A stretch of DNA of 64,000 bases. It comes from Candidatus Epilinea brevis (GTDB taxonomy: Bacteria; Chloroflexota; Anaerolineae; Epilineales; Epilineaceae). Shown one piece after another: positions 25,275 through 33,343 of this stretch (position 1 is its first letter; every line of letters starts with the position of its first letter). The stretch lies in assembly GCA_016710785.1 (NCBI GenBank), contig JADJUE010000011.1:248001-312000 (forward strand). The letters are read 5' to 3'. The notes under the pieces were generated by a model. It was not told the origin of the DNA, searched no databases, and worked only from the letters and a program-made list of their open reading frames with translations. The position numbers and the translations under genes are program-made.

Positions 25275-26753
25275 ATGAATCCCGAACAGACTCTGGCCCT
25301 CGAACGCATTCCCAGCCCCTCCCAGCCCTCCGGCGTTCCACCGGAACGTGGCGTCTTCTGCAACCGCACCCTCAACCTGCGCTCCGTGCGGGCCGTCGGC
25401 TACGACATGGATTACACCTTGATCCACTATCACGTGGATGCGTGGGAGCATTGCGCCTACCGCCACCTGCGCGACCGCCTGGCCGAGTTGGGTTGGCCGG
25501 TGGCGGGCCTGGCCTTCGATCCGCAGGCCGTGATCCGCGGCCTGATCATCGACCGGGAGCTGGGCAACCTGGTCAAGGCCAACCAATTCGGCTACGTCAA
25601 GCTGGCCGCGCACGGCACGCGGATGCTGGACCTGGACGCCCAGCGCCAGGCCTATGCCGATACGCTGGTGGACCTGGCCAACAGCCGCTGGGTCTTCCTG
25701 AACACGCTGTTTTCCCTGTCTGAGGCAGCCATGTACGCGCAATTGGTAGACCTCCTCGACGCCGGCCACCTGCCTCCGGGTCTGGGCTACGGCGAGCTGT
25801 ACGAGAAGGTCCGCCAGCATCTGGACGCCGCCCATCTGGAAGGTCAGCTCAAGGCGGACATCATCGCCGATCCGGACCGTTTCGTCGCCCTGGATCCGGA
25901 AGCGCCCCTGGCGCTCATGGACCAGCGCGCAGCGGGGAAGCGAGTGGTCTTGATCACCAATTCTGAATGGTCCTACACCCAGGCCATGATGAGCTACGCC
26001 TTCGACCGCTTCCTGCCAAAGGGCCTGGGCTGGCGCGATCTCTTCGATCTGGTGATCGTGAGCGCACGCAAGCCGGCCTTCTTCTGGGAGAGCATGCCGC
26101 TCTTCCAGGTGCTGGACGCGGAGGGGCGCTTGATGCCCGTCCGGGCGACGTCTGGACTGCGCGGTGTCTTCCTGGGAGGCAACGCGGCCTTGGTCGAGGA
26201 GATGCTGGGGCTTTCCGGCGCCGAGATCCTCTACGTCGGCGACCACATGTACGGCGACGTCCACGTCTCCAAGGGCGTCAGGCGTTGGCGCACGGCGCTG
26301 GTCCTGCGCGAGCTGGAGGAGGATCGCCGGGCCATGGCCGGCTTCCTGCCCGTCCAGGCCCGCCTGGACGACCTGATGGCGCGCAAGAACGGCCTGGAGC
26401 TTGAGTACTCCCAGCTCCGCCTCCACTGCCTGCGTCTTGAGACCCGCCCCGCCTATACCGTGGCGCCGCCCGCGGACCCGGCTGATCTTCGCGCCCGGAT
26501 GGCCGGCCTCCGAGCGCAGCTCGTCCTGCTGGACGAGCAGATCGCCCCGCTGGCCGTCGCATCAGGCAGACTCAACAACCCCCGTTGGGGCCTGCTCCTA
26601 CGCGCTGGCAACGACAAGAGCCATCTGGCCCATCAGGCGGAGGGGCATGCGGACATCTACACCTCGCGCGTGGCCAACTTCGTGGCTGAGACGCCATTCG
26701 CCTACTTCCGTCCCGCCACCGGCCGGCTACCCCACGACCCACCGCGCATCTGA
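25275..26753 (+). CDS. HAD-IG family cytosolic 5'-nucleotidase
   Basis: A 492-residue phosphatase of the purine 5'-nucleotidase type, releasing nucleosides from nucleoside monophosphates (substrate range inferred). HAD motif I is D44-M-D46-Y-T ('GYDMDYTLI'), motif II 'VVLITNSEW', motif III the Lys in 'SARKPAFFW', motif IV 'ILYVGDHMYGDV'. All catalytic residues are present. The C-terminal 130 residues form a mainly helical cap region. The ATG has no ribosome site but sits next to a -10 box. surE, another 5'-nucleotidase family, lies 640 bases downstream on the same strand. Confidence 0.92.
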   Translation: MNPEQTLALERIPSPSQPSGVPPERGVFCNRTLNLRSVRAVGYDMDYTLIHYHVDAWEHCAYRHLRDRLAELGWPVAGLAFDPQAVIRGLIIDRELGNLVKANQFGYVKLAAHGTRMLDLDAQRQAYADTLVDLANSRWVFLNTLFSLSEAAMYAQLVDLLDAGHLPPGLGYGELYEKVRQHLDAAHLEGQLKADIIADPDRFVALDPEAPLALMDQRAAGKRVVLITNSEWSYTQAMMSYAFDRFLPKGLGWRDLFDLVIVSARKPAFFWESMPLFQVLDAEGRLMPVRATSGLRGVFLGGNAALVEEMLGLSGAEILYVGDHMYGDVHVSKGVRRWRTALVLRELEEDRRAMAGFLPVQARLDDLMARKNGLELEYSQLRLHCLRLETRPAYTVAPPADPADLRARMAGLRAQLVLLDEQIAPLAVASGRLNNPRWGLLLRAGNDKSHLAHQAEGHADIYTSRVANFVAETPFAYFRPATGRLPHDPPRI

Positions 26754-26763
26754 GCTTGTCCGG

Positions 26764-26782
26764 TGACGGATCGACTCCGTCA
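26764..26782. terminator. Small hairpin between convergent genes
   Basis: TGACGGA/TCCGTCA, 7-bp stem with a 5-base loop, at the junction of the 5'-nucleotidase and the converging Cas4-like gene, overlapping the latter's last codon. No T-run; weak. Confidence 0.35.
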
Positions 26783-27313
26783 GCCACGGGGAACGTCCAA
26801 GCGCTCGTCACACACTCCCGCCAGATTGCAGGCCCGGCAACGACCCGGCTCCTGATGGCTGCGCCCGGCTCCACCCGCCTCTTCGGCCTCGTCCATCGCC
26901 GCCAGGCTCTCAAGCACCCAATCCCGGGCTCTGGCATCGTACGGCAACTCCCAACTCTCATATGCATAGCAGAGGATGCCGTGCGCCGGGGCGCGTCCGG
27001 TGGTCTCTTCCAGCAGCAGGCAGTAGGCCGCGAGCTGCAGGCGGTCAGCGGTCAATGGGCGCCTGGCCCGCCGCGTCGGCTTGATCTCCACCGGGATCCA
27101 GGCCTGCCCGCGGGCCAGGATGAGATCCGGCCGGCCGCTCAGCCGGTAGCGCTGGGAGACCAGGGTCTCAGCCGGCTTGCGCCCTGCTTCCAGGTCCACG
27201 GCTACCGTCCGCGCTCGGGGCAGGCCAAAGCGCCGCTCCGCGGCTCGGGCACGCAAGGCCATGATCAGCGCCAGAGTCAGCAACAGGGAAGCAAGGAAGT
27301 CGGTGCCGCTCAT
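26780..27313 (-). CDS. Membrane-anchored Cas4-like PD-(D/E)XK nuclease
   Basis: A 177-residue protein with an N-terminal hydrophobic anchor (about 4-22) and a RecB-type nuclease core: 'GRPDLILA' followed by 'PVEIKPTR' gives the G-x-x-D...E-x-K signature, and 'QLAAY' is the Q-x-x-x-Y motif. The C-terminus has three cysteines (C-x-x-C-x5-C in 'CRACNLAGVC'), as in the Cas4 iron-sulfur cluster; the fourth, N-terminal Cys usual in Cas4 is not evident. No cas1, cas2 or CRISPR array is near, so this is a 'solo' Cas4-like protein, probably in DNA repair. In-frame ATGs at 27343 and 27382 are alternatives. Confidence 0.82.
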   Translation of the reverse strand: MSGTDFLASLLLTLALIMALRARAAERRFGLPRARTVAVDLEAGRKPAETLVSQRYRLSGRPDLILARGQAWIPVEIKPTRRARRPLTADRLQLAAYCLLLEETTGRAPAHGILCYAYESWELPYDARARDWVLESLAAMDEAEEAGGAGRSHQEPGRCRACNLAGVCDERLDVPRG

Positions 27314-27377
27314 CGCACGGCCCTCACGGTCTTGCTCTTCCATCGCCAAGAGCGCCGGACGCCCGGGCCACGGGGTG

Positions 27378-27383
27378 TACAAT
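27378..27383 (+). promoter_or_regulatory. -10 box of surE, near-leaderless
   Basis: TACAAT ending 11 bases before the surE ATG at 27394; the predicted leader is only about four bases. Confidence 0.5.
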
Positions 27384-27393
27384 GGTTCCGCAT

Positions 27394-28164
27394 ATGCCTC
27401 ATCTACTGGTCACCAACGACGATGGCGTCCATGCGCCCGGCCTGGCGGCCCTCGCGGCTGCCCTGCGCCCTCTGGGCCGCGTGACGGTGCTGGCACCGGA
27501 GCGCAACTGGTCCGCCTCCGGCCATGTCAAGACCCTGCACAAGCCCTTGCGGGTGCACGACACGCAACTGGCGGATGGCAGCCCGGCTCTGGCTTGCACG
27601 GGCGCGCCATCGGACGCCGTCGCACTGGCCCTTCTGGGCCTCCTGGACCTGCCGGTGGACCTGGTGGTGTCGGGTATCAATCCGCATGCCAACCTGGGCC
27701 ATGATGTCACCTATTCCGGCACGGTCACCGCGGCCATGGAAGCCTGTATCTTCGGCGTCCCCGGCGTGGCGGTATCCACCGAGCACACCCAGGCGATCGG
27801 CTACGAGCCTGCGGCGGCGATGGCGGCCAAGGTGGCGGCGTGGGTGTTGGACCACGGCCTGCCGGCAGGGCTGCTGCTCAACGTCAACATCCCCGCGCTT
27901 CCCGCGGGAGCTATCCGCGGCATCAAACTGACCCGACAGGGCCAGCGCGTCTACCGTGACGCGCTGGTGACCCGACAGGATCCCCGCGGCCGACCGTACT
28001 ACTGGATCGGCGGCGAGGACCCCAGCGGCCTCGAGGATCCCGGAACCGACTTCGCGGCCCTGGCCGCCGGCTGGGTTTCGATAACGCCCCTGCATCTGGA
28101 TCTGACGGCGGATTGGGCGGCGGCGGCCCTCGCGGGGTTGGTCGGACCGCATCCAGCCGCCTGA
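27394..28164 (+). CDS. surE: 5'/3'-nucleotidase SurE
   Basis: Metal-dependent phosphatase for nucleoside 5'- and 3'-monophosphates, linked in other bacteria to stationary-phase survival. It has 256 residues. The N-terminal metal site is 'VTNDDGVHAPG' (Asp9, Asp10); 'SGINPHANLGHDVTYSGTV' is the second signature, with Pro-His where Arg/Gly-Ala is commoner. The ATG at 27394 fits the conserved N-terminus; the in-frame ATG at 27382 lies within the -10 box. It is divergent from the Cas4-like gene and has no ribosome site, consistent with a near-leaderless message. Confidence 0.95.
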   Translation: MPHLLVTNDDGVHAPGLAALAAALRPLGRVTVLAPERNWSASGHVKTLHKPLRVHDTQLADGSPALACTGAPSDAVALALLGLLDLPVDLVVSGINPHANLGHDVTYSGTVTAAMEACIFGVPGVAVSTEHTQAIGYEPAAAMAAKVAAWVLDHGLPAGLLLNVNIPALPAGAIRGIKLTRQGQRVYRDALVTRQDPRGRPYYWIGGEDPSGLEDPGTDFAALAAGWVSITPLHLDLTADWAAAALAGLVGPHPAA

Positions 28165-28186
28165 GCCGCCCAACCCTGGCTTTCTG

Positions 28187-28927
28187 CTATTTGGCCAGGC
28201 GATAGCCGAAGCCCCGCACAGTCTCCACATAGGTCGGCACCGAGGGATCGTCCTCCACCTTCTGGCGCAGGTACCAGATGTAGCGCTTGACGTAGCCGGC
28301 CTCCTCGACGTACTCCGCGCCCCAGACCTTCTCCAGGAGCTGCTCGTGGCTGAGGGTGCGGCCGGCGCTCTCCGCCAAGGCGGCCAGCAGCCGGTACTCG
28401 GTCGGCGTCAGTTGCAGCACCTCACCGCGCTTGAGTACCCGCCGCGAGGCAAAGTCGATGACCAGGTCTCCCACCACCATCGGTGGCGGCGTGCCGTCCG
28501 AGCCGGTCCGGGCCGCCCGCGCCAGGATGGCCCGCACCCGGGCGTTCATCTCCGCCAGAGAGAAGGGTTTGGTCACATAGTCGTCCGCCCCCATCTCGAA
28601 GCCGCGCAAGCGGTCGGCCTCGGCGTCGCGCGCCGTGAGCATGATGACCGGGACATCCGACATCTCCCGCACCCGTCGCAGGGTCTCCCAGCCGTCCATG
28701 CGCGGCATCATCACATCCAGGATCACCAGATCCGGGCGCGAAGCGTACAACTGCTTGATGCCTTCCAGCCCGTTGCTGGAGCTGATCACCTCGTAGCCGG
28801 CGCTCTCCAGGGATTCGCCCAGAAGACGGGTGAGGTTGGCGTCATCGTCGATGACCTGGACGCGCACCGGGCGGACGGCGCCGCCGGTGAGGCTAGGCCC
28901 TTCAGTCGTCACTTGGTTGTCGTTCAT
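28187..28927 (-). CDS. OmpR/PhoB-family response regulator
   Basis: A 246-residue regulator. The receiver has the acidic cluster 'VIDDD' (about 26-29), phospho-acceptor Asp71 in 'VILDVMMPRMDGW' and Lys in 'DDYVTKPF'. The winged helix includes 'LTPTEYRLLAALAESAG' and 'YIWYLRQKVEDDP'. A GGAGGAG lies just before the ATG at 28927, and the start overlaps the upstream kinase stop (ATGA), so kinase and regulator are translationally coupled partners. Confidence 0.94.
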   Translation of the reverse strand: MNDNQVTTEGPSLTGGAVRPVRVQVIDDDANLTRLLGESLESAGYEVISSSNGLEGIKQLYASRPDLVILDVMMPRMDGWETLRRVREMSDVPVIMLTARDAEADRLRGFEMGADDYVTKPFSLAEMNARVRAILARAARTGSDGTPPPMVVGDLVIDFASRRVLKRGEVLQLTPTEYRLLAALAESAGRTLSHEQLLEKVWGAEYVEEAGYVKRYIWYLRQKVEDDPSVPTYVETVRGFGYRLAK

Positions 28928-29937
28928 GGCTCCTCCGGAGCGGCAGGCAAGGTGAAGAGAAAAGTCGATCCGGCCCCCGGCGTGCTCTGGACCCAGATGC
29001 GCCCGCCATGGCCCTCGATGACCATGCGCGCGATATAGAGGCCCAATCCATGGCCATAGGTCTCGCGAGCGTCATGACGTTCGACCCGATGGAAGCGCTC
29101 GAAGATGCGCGGCAGCTCCTCTGCGGGGATGCCGACGCCACGGTCAGCAACTGAAAAAAGCACTTGCCGCCCCCCGGAGGCATCGGGCGCCGGCGGGTCC
29201 ATCGGCGGAAGCGGCCCCGCCGACAGGTCGATGCGGCTGCCCGTCCGCGAGTACTTGGCGGCGTTGTCAAGCAGGTTGCCCAGCACCTGCACCGCGCGGT
29301 CCAGGTCGGCCAGGACGGGGGCCGTTCCGGGTTCCACCTCTATATGGCAGGGATGGTCTGCATCGGCAAAGCGCCGCACTGCCTCGGCGCAGAGGTGGGC
29401 GGTGGCCACCGGCGCCGGCAGGAGCTCCAGTCGTCCCGCCTGCATACGGCTGACGTCCAAGACGCTCTGCACCAGCCGCGTCAGGCGGCTGGCCTCGTGG
29501 CCGATGATCTCGAGCTTGCGGCGCTGACCGACATCATCCGCCTGGCCGATCAGAAGCTCGACCGATGCGTTGATGTTGGTCAAAGGCGCTCGCAGTTCAT
29601 GGCTGACCAGGCGGACGAACTCGTCCTTGAGCGCATCCAACTGCGTCAGTTCATGATTGGCGACGGTCAGGGCCTCGCGGGCGGCGATGCTGCGGGCGAT
29701 CCAGTCCAGGGTCCACCAGGTGACGGCGGGCCCGACGATGCCATAGAACACCATGCCGGCTGCGAAGCGCGCCGACGAACTCCAGCCTTCATAAGCACGC
29801 GCCGACCAGGCCTGATGCAAGACCACGGTAAGGGCGATGGCCACCGGGAGCCAGCGTCGGAGCCAGACCACGCGCTCACCCACCCAGCGTTCGGGCGCGG
29901 CGGGCGACGGGAATCCGGCATTGGCTTCGACATCCAT
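28924..29937 (-). CDS. Membrane sensor histidine kinase
   Basis: A 337-residue kinase with two closely spaced helices (about 27-44 and 59-80) and hardly any extracytoplasmic loop, so the signal is probably sensed in or at the membrane. The phospho-acceptor is His113 in 'LVSHELRAPLTNI'; the ATPase domain has 'LLDNAAKYSRTG', 'DRGVGIPAEELPRIFERF' and 'GHGLGLYIARM', all intact. The start at 29937 is chosen because a TATAAT box at 29944-29949 places the transcription start exactly on its A; no ribosome site is present. Longer in-frame starts would lie upstream of the promoter. Confidence 0.93.
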   Translation of the reverse strand: MDVEANAGFPSPAAPERWVGERVVWLRRWLPVAIALTVVLHQAWSARAYEGWSSSARFAAGMVFYGIVGPAVTWWTLDWIARSIAAREALTVANHELTQLDALKDEFVRLVSHELRAPLTNINASVELLIGQADDVGQRRKLEIIGHEASRLTRLVQSVLDVSRMQAGRLELLPAPVATAHLCAEAVRRFADADHPCHIEVEPGTAPVLADLDRAVQVLGNLLDNAAKYSRTGSRIDLSAGPLPPMDPPAPDASGGRQVLFSVADRGVGIPAEELPRIFERFHRVERHDARETYGHGLGLYIARMVIEGHGGRIWVQSTPGAGSTFLFTLPAAPEEP

Positions 29938-29943
29938 CGGGTC

Positions 29944-29949
29944 ATTATA
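29944..29949 (-). promoter_or_regulatory. -10 box of the kinase gene, leaderless
   Basis: Perfect TATAAT on the minus strand. Counting seven bases from its last T gives position 29937, the first base of the kinase start codon. Confidence 0.65.
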
Positions 29950-30021
29950 GGCCCGCAGCATGGTGTATTTTCGGGTCCGTTTTGGTTCCACGGCAATTGG
30001 TCGCATAGGGTTGCCATCCTC

Positions 30022-30918
30022 ATGGTCCCTTCCCCGCCCTCTGCGTCGCCCCCGCTCCTGGCCCTGCGGCTGCCCATCAGCGCCGATCCGCGCGACTGGG
30101 CTTTGGTGTTGGAGGCTGCAGACATCGCCTTCCAATGGGGGCAGGAGGCCGATGGATCGCGCCTGATCCTGGTGCCGGCCGACGAGGCCGAGCGAGCGGC
30201 AGCCCAGCTCTCGGACTGGATGGCGGAGAACGCAGCACTCCCGTCTCTGCCCCCAGCCGCCCGCTACAGGGGGGGGGCCTGGCTAGGCCTGGGCTGGGCC
30301 TTGGCACTTCTGCTGTTCTTCGCCGTGACCGGCGATGCGCGCCCCGATTCGCGATGGCTGGCGACCGGGCGCGCCGAAGCCGGCCTGATCCTAGGGGGGC
30401 AGCCGTGGCGCACGGTCACCGCCCTGACGCTACACGCCGACCTGAGCCATGTCCTGGCCAACGCCATCGCCGGCGGGCTGCTGACGGTGGCTGTGGCATC
30501 GGCCCTGGGCCCCGGGCTGGCCTTCCTGGCCATCCTGCTCTCCGGCCTGGGGGGCAACTGGCTGACCGCCTTCTTGCGCCCGGTGGCCGGGAGCAGCATC
30601 GGGGCTTCCACCGCGGTCTTCGGCGCCGTGGGCCTGTTGGCCGGCCTGGCGCTGGACCGCCGGCGCCGGGCGGGCTGGGCCGGCGAGCGTCTGTGGCTAC
30701 CGGTGCTGGCCGGCATGGGCCTGCTCGCCTTGTTGGGTACCGATCCCCAGACCGATGTCCTGGCGCACAGTCTGGGATTGGTGGCCGGAATCCCCCTCGG
30801 AGCCTGCTTCGGCCTTGTGGAGCGCCACTGGGGGCGACGCGGCGGTCAGTGGGCGGCAGCGTCCCTGGGCCTGCTGTTGGTTGTCAGCAGCTGGTTGGCG
30901 GCGACGGCGGCCAGCTGA
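30022..30918 (+). CDS. Rhomboid family intramembrane serine protease
   Basis: A 298-residue membrane protease. A cytoplasmic N-terminal region (1-85) precedes six or so helices. Catalytic Ser196 is in 'IGASTAVFGA' and His249 in 'LAHSLGLVAG'; the conserved 'HADLSHVLANAIAGG' segment (138-152) supplies the oxyanion-side His and Asn. The GxSG motif reads GAST, a tolerated variant. It is divergent from the kinase gene. The ATG at 30022 has only a distant AGGG. The substrate is unknown. Confidence 0.9.
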   Translation: MVPSPPSASPPLLALRLPISADPRDWALVLEAADIAFQWGQEADGSRLILVPADEAERAAAQLSDWMAENAALPSLPPAARYRGGAWLGLGWALALLLFFAVTGDARPDSRWLATGRAEAGLILGGQPWRTVTALTLHADLSHVLANAIAGGLLTVAVASALGPGLAFLAILLSGLGGNWLTAFLRPVAGSSIGASTAVFGAVGLLAGLALDRRRRAGWAGERLWLPVLAGMGLLALLGTDPQTDVLAHSLGLVAGIPLGACFGLVERHWGRRGGQWAAASLGLLLVVSSWLAATAAS

Positions 30919-30928
30919 CGGGCGACGC

Positions 30929-32080
30929 TCAGCCGCCGTGCGCCGCGGACAGACGGGCCAGCGAGAAGCCGCTGATCGGCAGGTCAGTCTGGCCCTTGAT
31001 CGCCAGGTCCGCCGCCGCCGCACCGATCGTGGGCGCGAACTTGAAGCCATGGCCGCTGCAGGCGGAGACCAGCACCACCTGCGGCTGGCCTTCCAGGCGG
31101 TCGATGAGGAAGTGGCTGTCCGCGGTCGAGGTGTAACGGCAGGTGGCCGCAGCCAGCAGCGGGCCGGCCAAGCCGGGACAGTACCGTCTGAGCGCATCGT
31201 CGATCGCCGCCAGCTCCGTCGGCTGGGCCGGTTGATCGGCCACGGTGGTATCGGAAGGGGTCCGCACGTTGTGAAAGGCCGCCTTCAGTCCTTCCCCAGG
31301 CTCCAGCTCCGGCAGCCCATAGAGTTCCCGGCCGTCCGGCAATTGACGAATCCAGATGGGCTGAGCCGTGGCACCGGCCCCAGAAGCCCCCGCCGGGCGT
31401 CCGAACCAGGCCACCACCAGCCGTTCGACGGCCAGCTGCGGGCAGCCTCGGGGCAAGATCTGCGCCATCCAGGAACCGGCGGCCAGCACCAGCCGAGCAG
31501 CCTCAACGGTCCCGGCTGCGGTGCGGACCCGCACACCGCCTTCCGCAGTGGCCGTCCAGTCCAGCACCGGTTCCTCGAAACGGAGCAGGGCACCGGCCGC
31601 CGCGGCACGCGCCAGCATAGCGGCCACTGCCGCCTCGGGCCTCAGCACACCGGCCAGCGGCTCGAACAGCGCGGCCTCGCCAGCGGCCAGGACGAAGTCG
31701 GGGAAGCGGCGCCGCATCTCTGCCGCCTCCAGGATCTCGTGGGGCAGGTTGTGGGCACGGGCACTGGCCAGGCTACCGGACAGGACCGCGCCGTCGGCCG
31801 GACCGATCATCAAGCCACCGGTGATTCTGAGCAGGTCGACCCCGCTGGCCTGCTCCAGCCGATGCCAGCGTTCATAGGCATCCAGCACCAGAGGCACGTA
31901 GGAAGGCCCTTCCCAATAGGCCTGGCGGATGATCCGCGAGCGGCCGTGGCTGGAGCCGTGGTCATGCGGCGGCCGGAAGCGGTCAAGACCCAGAACCCGG
32001 AGTCCGCGCGCCGCCAGTTGCCAGGCGGTGGCGCTGCCCGCCGCTCCCAGACCGACCACGATGGCGTCGTAGGCGCTCAT
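30929..32080 (-). CDS. Sarcosine oxidase-like flavoprotein
   Basis: A 383-residue FAD-dependent amine oxidase of the monomeric sarcosine/N-methyltryptophan oxidase family. The dinucleotide-binding motif is GLGAAG (10-15); 'GSSHGRSRIIRQAYWE' matches the family's FAD-binding stretch; Cys341 in 'SACSGHGFKFAP' corresponds to the residue covalently linked to FAD in monomeric sarcosine oxidase. It would oxidise N-methyl amino acids to give formaldehyde, amino acid and peroxide; exact substrate uncertain. The start overlaps the stop of the DUF1444 gene (ATGA). Confidence 0.9.
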   Translation of the reverse strand: MSAYDAIVVGLGAAGSATAWQLAARGLRVLGLDRFRPPHDHGSSHGRSRIIRQAYWEGPSYVPLVLDAYERWHRLEQASGVDLLRITGGLMIGPADGAVLSGSLASARAHNLPHEILEAAEMRRRFPDFVLAAGEAALFEPLAGVLRPEAAVAAMLARAAAAGALLRFEEPVLDWTATAEGGVRVRTAAGTVEAARLVLAAGSWMAQILPRGCPQLAVERLVVAWFGRPAGASGAGATAQPIWIRQLPDGRELYGLPELEPGEGLKAAFHNVRTPSDTTVADQPAQPTELAAIDDALRRYCPGLAGPLLAAATCRYTSTADSHFLIDRLEGQPQVVLVSACSGHGFKFAPTIGAAAADLAIKGQTDLPISGFSLARLSAAHGG

Positions 32081-32901
32081 GGCTCCGTCGCTTGGACGAT
32101 CCGCGGTCCTTGCCCTGTCAAGACGTAGAGTTTCGGTGAGAGGCGCTCCTCGCCGGCGGCCTCGAAGAGGGCTCGCGCATGCGCCGCGCCCTCGGCCGGG
32201 TAGGCCGGATCCTCGTCGCCCAACACCAGCAGCAGGTCGCGGGTAGGAATGATGAAGTGCAGACGGCCGGGAACCCACTCGGCCATCGCCAGGAGCAGTT
32301 CCGGCAGCAGGGACCTTGCGGCATCGAATCCGTCACCGCTGACGTAGCCCAGCGCTCGCCGGGCGTCCTCGCCCTGACTCTCAGCCGGGATCTGGGTGGT
32401 CTTGTCGGCGAGCCGGTCGAAGGCCTCCTCCTGCAAGCGCTCGAGATCGCCGTCGTATTCGCGCCGGAGGTCCAGCGCAGTCAGTGGAATGTGGGCATGG
32501 GGCAGCTCCCAGACGAAGAAGACGGACAGCTCTGGGTCGAAGGGGCAGGGTAGCCTGAGGGTGCTCGGGTCCAAGGAGGCCGCGCGGGCGAGCCGCGGCA
32601 GCGGCCCGGCCGCCACCAGCCGGGCGCCGGGCAACCGCGCAGCCGCCTTGATCTCCTCGGCGGCGTCAGCCACCTCGATCTCACCATGCCGGTAGCGCTT
32701 GAAGAGTTCGTCCAGCCGAAGCCGCCAGCAGGCCCCGTCATGGTCCAACTGGATCTGGAAGGGGCCGAGGCTTCTGGCCTCGGCCCCTTCCACTTCGCCG
32801 ATCAGGCTGAGCACGGCCCGCTGAAACACCGGGGCTGGCAAGGCATCAGGCCGCAACCGGTCACCGTCACAGCCGGGCGCGACGCCTGTCGATCCATCCA
32901 T
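32077..32901 (-). CDS. DUF1444 (YtpQ-like) protein
   Basis: A 274-residue cytoplasmic protein. The C-terminal half contains 'YVSGDGFDAARSLLPELL' and 'PTRDLLLVLGD', closely resembling the 'DGFDASR' and 'PHQDVL' boxes of the DUF1444/YtpQ family, whose function is unknown. The start at 32901 follows the small lipoprotein's stop by only seven bases; longer in-frame starts run through that gene in another frame and are Pro/Arg-rich nonsense. It is translationally coupled to the sarcosine oxidase-like gene downstream. Confidence 0.8.
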   Translation of the reverse strand: MDGSTGVAPGCDGDRLRPDALPAPVFQRAVLSLIGEVEGAEARSLGPFQIQLDHDGACWRLRLDELFKRYRHGEIEVADAAEEIKAAARLPGARLVAAGPLPRLARAASLDPSTLRLPCPFDPELSVFFVWELPHAHIPLTALDLRREYDGDLERLQEEAFDRLADKTTQIPAESQGEDARRALGYVSGDGFDAARSLLPELLLAMAEWVPGRLHFIIPTRDLLLVLGDEDPAYPAEGAAHARALFEAAGEERLSPKLYVLTGQGPRIVQATEP

Positions 32902-32908
32902 GCGTGGC

Positions 32909-33157
32909 TCAGGGAGCGGTGGTGGGGCCAGGGTAGGGCGTCGGGGCCTCGGTGGGCTCATTCGGGTCCGGGTAGGCATCCGAGGTATCTGGCGCGCTTC
33001 CGCCGCCGCTTTCCGGCGCGCTGGGGGGCGGCAGAACTTCGGTGGCGGCGGCGGCATCGTCGCCAGGCGCCACCGCGGGGGTGGGGCGGGAGCAAGCATT
33101 CAGGCCGGCGAGCATCGCGAGTCCGAGCAGAAGCAGGGACAGTCGGGACGGGTTCAT
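32909..33157 (-). CDS. Small lipoprotein
   Basis: An 82-residue lipoprotein: signal peptide 1-21 with lipobox L-N-A-C, then a Pro/Ala/Ser/Asp-rich acidic tail with no recognisable fold. The AGGAGGAG ribosome site is strong. It is the first gene of a three-gene operon with DUF1444 and the sarcosine oxidase-like gene. Its promoter is probably TATACT at 33208-33213 on the minus strand. Small low-complexity lipoproteins of this sort have no established role. Confidence 0.75.
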   Translation of the reverse strand: MNPSRLSLLLLGLAMLAGLNACSRPTPAVAPGDDAAAATEVLPPPSAPESGGGSAPDTSDAYPDPNEPTEAPTPYPGPTTAP

Positions 33158-33207
33158 AGGGGATCTCCTCCTGGTAACAGGGTGATGGCACTGTTAGGTC
33201 GCGCGCG

Positions 33208-33215
33208 AGTATAAT
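33208..33215. promoter_or_regulatory. Overlapping divergent -10 boxes
   Basis: The octamer AGTATAAT reads TATAAT on the plus strand (33210-33215), facing the aspS leader, and TATACT on the minus strand (33213-33208), facing the small lipoprotein gene 51 bases away. Only one polymerase could occupy it at a time. Confidence 0.5.
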
Positions 33216-33258
33216 GGCCGGGTCCGACGCCGGGCAAGTGCAGGAGGCCCGTGCCACC

Positions 33259-33312
33259 ATGTTCGCCCGGCTGGATGAGCCCAATATTGGTGGTGGCGAA
33301 GCGAACGCTTGA
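33259..33312 (+). CDS. Mini-ORF 1 of the aspS leader (17 codons)
   Basis: ATG...TGA encoding 17 residues (begins MFARLDEP, ends GEANA). An AGGAGG lies 11 bases before the ATG, a little far. The stop codon lies inside the -35 TTGACA of the downstream promoter. It contains a GGTGGTG at 33289-33295 that can pair with CACCACC at 33461-33467. It may be a leader peptide or chance; only the promoter at 33210 would transcribe it. Confidence 0.3.
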   Translation: MFARLDEPNIGGGEANA

Positions 33313-33337
33313 CAAGCAACCCAAAGCCATTCATAAT
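33309..33337 (+). promoter_or_regulatory. Strong sigma70-type promoter in the aspS leader
   Basis: Perfect -35 TTGACA (33309-33314), 17-base spacer, -10 CATAAT (33332-33337). This is the closest match to the sigma70 consensus in the window. Transcription should begin near 33344, about 90 bases before mini-ORF 2. Confidence 0.75.
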
Positions 33338-33343
33338 ACAAAA

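Noticed and set aside
26780..27313. CRISPR-Cas locus suggested by the Cas4-like gene
   Set aside because: No repeat-spacer array and no cas1, cas2 or effector gene in the window.
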